A DNA stretch of 64,000 bases, taken from NCBI GenBank assembly GCA_025210295.1, contig JAOASC010000028.1, forward strand, positions 246,680-310,679, in the 5' to 3' direction. Made by a program: the position numbers and the translations under genes. Source of the stretch: Flavobacteriales bacterium (lineage in GTDB: Bacteria; Bacteroidota; Bacteroidia; Flavobacteriales_D; Parvicellaceae). Under the pieces are notes generated by a model. That model was not told the DNA's origin, ran no database searches, and saw only the letters and a program-made list of their open reading frames with translations. Positions 59,767 to 64,000 of the stretch are shown in pieces (the first letter of the stretch is position 1; each line of letters opens with the position of its first letter).

Positions 59767-62235
59767 ATGGGGAAATTTAAATTAATATTATTGGGTTGTC
59801 TGGTGACTTTTAATTTAGTAGCGCAAACCAATTTCGATTCATTATGGGGAGTTTGGCAAGATGCTAAACAACATGACACTATAAGAATCGATGCTTTACA
59901 CAATTATTCATGGAATAAGTATATGTTTACTAATCCAGATAGTGCATTTTATTTTGCTCAGCTAGCAGTAGAATTTTGTGAAAAAAACAAGCTAAAGGTA
60001 AAATTAGGCAAATCTTATAATCAACAAGGAGTGTCTTTTGCTGTAAAAGGTGATTTTGATAAAGCTATAGAATATTACAATCAATGTTTACATATTTATC
60101 AAGAAGTCAACCATAGTAAAGGTATCGCCAGTTCATTCAATAATATAGGAGGAGCGTACCATTATCAAGGTGATTATACAAAAGCAATTGAATTTTACAA
60201 AAAAGGACTAGAAATACAAGAGCAATTGAAAAATTTTAAAGGAATTTCTAGCGCCTATAATAATATGGGAGTGGCTTATGACAATATGGGAGACTATGAT
60301 CAATCAATTGCATGTTATGAGAAAAGTTTAGCAATTAGTAAACAGTCAAACGATGTTGAGGCTGTGGGATTAGCTTATACTAATCTTGGTGTGATCTACG
60401 TCTATCAAGGTAATTATTATGAAGCAATAGATAGTTATACCAAGGCTTTAAAAATATTTGATGAGTTAGGAGATAATATCCGATTAGCTGCACTTTACAA
60501 TAATATTGGAAATGTGAATTTAAGCTTGAATCTGAATGAAAAAGCTATTGAAGAGTTTACGAAAAGTTTGCACATTTCTCAAGAAGTTGGAGATAAAATG
60601 GGGGTAGCTTATTCCTATGTTAATATTGGTGGAGTTTATTTTAATCAAAATGATTTTGAGAAAGCGATAACCTTTTATAAAAAAAGTTTAGAACTAAGAC
60701 AAGAATTAGACAATAAGAAAGGAGTAGCAGAGTGCTATAATATGCTTGGTAACTCTTATTTAGCAATAGGGAATAATATTGCTGATAGTATTTTTAAAGC
60801 TGCTAATTTACTCGCTTCTGAACAGCAAAATAATATGATCAAACTACGTCAAAATAATGAAGAAAACTTTTTAAAAGCCGAAGACTTTTTCTCTAAAAGT
60901 TTAGCAATTAATCAACTTATCAATGCTAAGGCTGGTATCTCTGAATCTTATTTAGGGCTGGGGAAAGTCTATTATCAAGAAGAAGACTATCATGAATCTA
61001 AAGAATATGGTTTGCTCTCCTACAACCAGGCAGAGGAAATAGGGAATGTATTATTAATAAAAGAATCTTCGCTATTACTATATCAAAATTATAAGCAATT
61101 AGGATATTCGAAACAATCGCTGAACATGTATGAGAAGCATATAAAAATGCGAGATAGTTTGGGTAAGGAAGCTAATAAAAAGGAAGTTATTCGACAGGAT
61201 TATCAATATAATTATGAAAAACAAGCAGCTGCAGATTCTGTAAAGCATATAGAGGCTCAAAAGATTAAGCAGGTGGAAATTGAAAAGCAAAAGTTAGAAC
61301 TAAAGAGCCAAAAAAACAAACAATATTTATTATACGGAAGTTTATTCATAGCGCTTCTGTTTTCTGTTTATTTTGTAAGAAAGAATAAAGAGGTACGAGA
61401 TCAAAAAACAGAAGTGGAAAGACAAAAAGAATTTGCCGAACAGCAACAACAAATTGCCGAAGATCAAAAAGCTGTTTTAGGACAACAACATCGAGAGATT
61501 ACAGATAGTATTAATTATGCACAAAACTTACAACGATCAGTGTTGCCCTCCAAATTAGATGTTTCCCAACATTTCTCCCAAAGCTTTGTGCTTTTAAAAC
61601 CCAAAGATGTTGTGAGTGGCGATTTTTATTGGACGTATAAAAAAGGGGGGGTAGTTTATTTAGCAGTGGTGGATTGTACAGGACATGGTGTTCCAGGAGC
61701 TTTTATGACTATTGTGGCCAATAACTTATTGAATGAAATTATACAAGGCGCTTACAATACACCCAAAGAAATTGTAGAAGAATTGCATCAACGCATTAAA
61801 TTACGCGTAGGAGGAAGTCCAACAGCTCAAGTTAGAGATAGTATGGATTTAGGGTTGTTTTCGTTGAATGAAAAGACAAGAGAAGTACGTTTTGTGGGAA
61901 CACATACCAGTATTTGTCTGGTCAGAAACTCCAAGTTGACGAAGTACAAAGGATCCAAAGCAGATATTGGTTATAAGCCCGATATAGCAATAGAAGAACA
62001 AGTTTTTCAAGTAGAGACTAACGATATGTTGTATATGCATAGTGACGGTTACCCCGATCAGAAAGGAGGACCAAAAGGGAAGAAGTTTTACTACCAACCC
62101 ATTCGAAAAAAGTTTGAAGAAATCAGTTTATTAAACATAATGGAGCAAGAGCAAATTATGAGTCAGACTTTTGAAGCTTGGAAAGGAGCGTTAGAGCAGT
62201 TTGATGATGTCTGTATGATAGGAGTCAGAATATAA
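59767..62235 (+). CDS. TPR sensor with membrane helix and SpoIIE phosphatase, array copy 2
   Basis: The layout is that of copy 1 with 822 residues. The signal peptide ends LVTFNLVAQ. The TPR array is more regular than in copy 1, with about ten 40-residue units (GDFDKAIEYYNQCLHIYQEV, GDYTKAIEFYKKGLEIQEQL, and so on). This 40-residue period is the type seen in TPR_12 or kinesin-light-chain repeats. After the membrane helix (YLLYGSLFIALLFSVYFVR) the coiled coil and phosphatase match copy 1 with few changes. A short N-terminal motif (FDSLWGVWQDAKQHDTIRI) is also shared by all three copies. It starts 3 bp after copy 1 and ends 4 bp before copy 3. Confidence 0.88.
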   Translation: MGKFKLILLGCLVTFNLVAQTNFDSLWGVWQDAKQHDTIRIDALHNYSWNKYMFTNPDSAFYFAQLAVEFCEKNKLKVKLGKSYNQQGVSFAVKGDFDKAIEYYNQCLHIYQEVNHSKGIASSFNNIGGAYHYQGDYTKAIEFYKKGLEIQEQLKNFKGISSAYNNMGVAYDNMGDYDQSIACYEKSLAISKQSNDVEAVGLAYTNLGVIYVYQGNYYEAIDSYTKALKIFDELGDNIRLAALYNNIGNVNLSLNLNEKAIEEFTKSLHISQEVGDKMGVAYSYVNIGGVYFNQNDFEKAITFYKKSLELRQELDNKKGVAECYNMLGNSYLAIGNNIADSIFKAANLLASEQQNNMIKLRQNNEENFLKAEDFFSKSLAINQLINAKAGISESYLGLGKVYYQEEDYHESKEYGLLSYNQAEEIGNVLLIKESSLLLYQNYKQLGYSKQSLNMYEKHIKMRDSLGKEANKKEVIRQDYQYNYEKQAAADSVKHIEAQKIKQVEIEKQKLELKSQKNKQYLLYGSLFIALLFSVYFVRKNKEVRDQKTEVERQKEFAEQQQQIAEDQKAVLGQQHREITDSINYAQNLQRSVLPSKLDVSQHFSQSFVLLKPKDVVSGDFYWTYKKGGVVYLAVVDCTGHGVPGAFMTIVANNLLNEIIQGAYNTPKEIVEELHQRIKLRVGGSPTAQVRDSMDLGLFSLNEKTREVRFVGTHTSICLVRNSKLTKYKGSKADIGYKPDIAIEEQVFQVETNDMLYMHSDGYPDQKGGPKGKKFYYQPIRKKFEEISLLNIMEQEQIMSQTFEAWKGALEQFDDVCMIGVRI

Positions 62236-62239
62236 GATT

Positions 62240-64000
62240 ATGAAAAGTTTTTTAATGTTGCTATTCTTCATGTGGATAGCTTTAAATGCAGTAGCACAAA
62301 GAGATTTAGATTCCTTAAAGAGGTTATGGGAAAGTGAAGCTCAATACGATACTGTTAGGTACGAAGCCCTTTATCAGTTAATAAAAGAGGGGTATTTAAA
62401 ACAAAGCCCTGATAGTGCAATTATTTTAGCTGAAAAAGGGAAAAATTATGCCCAAACTCAAAATGATTCAATGCAGTTGGCTCGATTCATGAAAGTTGAG
62501 GCTATAGTATTGTCTAACAAAGGAGAGTTGACTAAGGCTTTAGCTATTAATAATCAAATTTTAGAGGTATTAGAAAACGCTAATAATCAAGTAGCTGTAG
62601 AAGAAGCTTATGAAAGGATTGGTAAAATATATTTTTATCAATCAGAGTTTGATAAAGCGTTAAAATATGGTTTGAGAAAGTTAGCGTATGAGGAGAAAAG
62701 AAATGATCCTGCAGCTTTAGCGATGTCCTACAATAATGTAGGTGCTATCTATAAAGCATTAGAAGAATATGAAAAGGCGTTAGACTATTACCTGAAAACA
62801 TTAGAAGTTTATTCTGAGATTGGTGAAAAATCAGGAGTTTCAACAGCTTATAGTAATATCGCAACTATTTATTCTGCCAAGAAGGATAATGTTAAATCAA
62901 TGGAGTTTAACAAAAAAAGTATGAAAATACGTGAAGCGCTCAACCATAAATATACCATGGTTATTTCTTATTTTAATGTGGCACTTAATTATAAAGCGTT
63001 AGATTCTATTTCTGAGTTTTCGAACGATAGTTTATTTGAAGAAAAACAAACAATCACAAACTATAGGGATAATAAGGTGTACAATCAAGAGCAAGCATTG
63101 TATTATTTTAAAAAAGCGACTGTAACCTCTCAAGAGCTAGGGAATGATTTTTTAACTGCTGTATGTCATTTAGGTTTAGGAGAGTTACAATATGCACAAA
63201 ATAATTATAATGAAGCAATTAATAATCTTAAAATAGGCTTAGATGGTGTTTCTAAAATCGGAAATAAAGGATACATGTCAGAAGCTTCTATCTTACTGTA
63301 TAATGCATATAAAGCTAAAGGAGATCATAAAAAAGCTTTAGAAATGTATGAAAATTATAATGAATTGAAAGATTCAATTTCTAGTGAGGAAAATTTAAAA
63401 GGAATTTTAGAGCAAGAGTATCAATATAATTATCAAAAACAAGCAGCTATAGACTCCATTAAACATAATGAAGCTCAAAAATTAAAAGAAATAGAACTCA
63501 AAAAACAAACTGCGGAATTAAGCAATCAGCATTTTAAACAGTATTTATTAATAGGAGGTCTATTCGTAGTGGTACTATTTTCTATTTATTTTGTGAGAAA
63601 GAATAAAGAGGTAAGAGAACAAAAAGTAGAAGTAGAGAAACAAAAAGAATTTGCTGAAGAACAACACCAAATTGCTGAAAGTCAAAAAGCTATTTTAGGC
63701 AAACAACATCGAGAAATCACAGATAGTATTAATTATGCTCAAAATTTACAGCAGTCTGTTTTGCCTTCAAAAGAAGCTGTGTATCATAACTTTCGGGAGA
63801 GTTTTGTGCTTTTAAAACCAAAAGACGTCGTGAGTGGTGATTTTTATTGGACGTATAAAAAGGGAGATTTAGTTTATTTAGCTGTAGTGGATTGTACAGG
63901 CCATGGTGTCCCAGGAGCTTTTATGACCATTGTGGCCAATAACTTATTGAATGAAATTATACAAGGCGCTTATAATACACCCAAGGAAATTGTAGAAGAA
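62240..64000 (+). CDS. TPR sensor with SpoIIE phosphatase, array copy 3, cut at the window edge
   Basis: The ATG at 62240 opens a frame that is still open at 64000 (587 codons). A signal peptide (KSFLMLLFFMWIALNAVAQ), then DLDSLKRLWESEAQYDTVR, which aligns with copies 1 and 2, about seven TPR units, a membrane helix (YLLIGGLFVVVLFSIYFVR) and a coiled coil follow. The phosphatase is present up to EIIQGAYNTPKEIVEE, including SGDFYW and VDCTGHGVPGA. The rest of the domain lies outside. The TPR part differs from both neighbours. It is 4 bp after copy 2, so all three are expected on one transcript. Confidence 0.85.
   Translation, partial: MKSFLMLLFFMWIALNAVAQRDLDSLKRLWESEAQYDTVRYEALYQLIKEGYLKQSPDSAIILAEKGKNYAQTQNDSMQLARFMKVEAIVLSNKGELTKALAINNQILEVLENANNQVAVEEAYERIGKIYFYQSEFDKALKYGLRKLAYEEKRNDPAALAMSYNNVGAIYKALEEYEKALDYYLKTLEVYSEIGEKSGVSTAYSNIATIYSAKKDNVKSMEFNKKSMKIREALNHKYTMVISYFNVALNYKALDSISEFSNDSLFEEKQTITNYRDNKVYNQEQALYYFKKATVTSQELGNDFLTAVCHLGLGELQYAQNNYNEAINNLKIGLDGVSKIGNKGYMSEASILLYNAYKAKGDHKKALEMYENYNELKDSISSEENLKGILEQEYQYNYQKQAAIDSIKHNEAQKLKEIELKKQTAELSNQHFKQYLLIGGLFVVVLFSIYFVRKNKEVREQKVEVEKQKEFAEEQHQIAESQKAILGKQHREITDSINYAQNLQQSVLPSKEAVYHNFRESFVLLKPKDVVSGDFYWTYKKGDLVYLAVVDCTGHGVPGAFMTIVANNLLNEIIQGAYNTPKEIVEE

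Larger units (their letters stand above)
58857..64000 (+). repeat. Homogenised SpoIIE output module repeated three times
   Basis: The membrane-coiled coil-phosphatase segment occurs at about 58857-59763, 61321-62235 and 63540-64000 (cut by the edge). In one aligned stretch, 59101-59160 against 61573-61632, 58 of 60 bases match. The TPR portions in front have diverged far more. The shared part is thus kept alike by gene conversion or by recent duplication with swapped sensors. Confidence 0.75.

Overview
The window is AT-rich chromosomal DNA from a gliding-type member of the Bacteroidota, most likely Flavobacteriales (a Crocinitomicaceae-like lineage is my guess). Four things support this. There are type IX secretion (T9SS) parts: a PorU sortase, GldJ, a PorP/SprF protein and a PorE-like OmpA protein. 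There are secreted PKD proteins with both known kinds of T9SS C-terminal signal. parA-parB is followed by a DUF5683 gene. Bacteroidota-type promoters (TTG, spacer, TAnnTTTG) precede many genes. I see no rRNA, tRNA, CRISPR array, insertion sequence or phage gene. Once the genes missed by simple ORF calling are added, no stretch over about 300 bases lacks a gene.

Layout. 1-4123 is an NAD-salvage cluster: the tail of an NrtR-type regulator, a palindrome and promoter, a short PRPP synthetase, KptA, a metallophosphatase, the wreck of a small ADP-ribosylation/crystallin-J1-like gene, and nicotinamide phosphoribosyltransferase (nadV), closed by a strong terminator. 4122-15101 holds a DUF4258-like membrane protein, a 1431-residue PKD adhesin-like protein with a type B T9SS signal, two family 2 glycosyltransferases, an M16 peptidase pair and a nitronate monooxygenase-like flavoprotein. 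15304-21766 is a tightly overlapping three-gene operon: PorE-like OmpA protein, an unknown exported protein, and a propeller/SpoIIE sensor phosphatase. 21773-28057 carries a DUF6544-like protein, phosphosulfolactate synthase, a TPR protein, DUF5683, parB, parA and a metallo-beta-lactamase-fold hydrolase. 28211-31685 holds a sigma factor, its membrane partner split by an A10 tract, and a PKD protein with a type A T9SS signal. 31762-38849 is a minus-strand envelope cluster: HU-SPOR protein, sugar aminotransferase, nucleoside phosphorylase, MBOAT, SGNH and DacB. 39029-48813 is mixed housekeeping: glycosyltransferase, YebC, lipoprotein, SDR, cupin, M23 peptidase, DinB, MtaB, XerD and MenA. 48912-55862 is the T9SS cluster gldJ, porP/sprF and porU. 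55870-57232 holds a Sua5/YciO protein and a transaldolase-type aldolase. From 57412 to the window edge run three tandem TPR-SpoIIE phosphatase paralogues, the last one cut by the edge.

How the parts fit. The secretion genes plus two cargo proteins describe a working T9SS. The four SpoIIE phosphatases suggest phosphorylation-controlled signalling from the envelope. The first operon looks like NrtR-controlled recycling of nicotinamide, with NAD-consuming RNA chemistry (KptA) in the same unit. The features most worth a second look are the NrtR-type operator around the first promoter, the A10 frameshift in the sigma-factor partner, the DUF5683 gene with no normal start codon, the decayed gene before nadV, the exact 750-bp super-repeat in the PKD protein, and the homogenised SpoIIE domains of the paralogue array.
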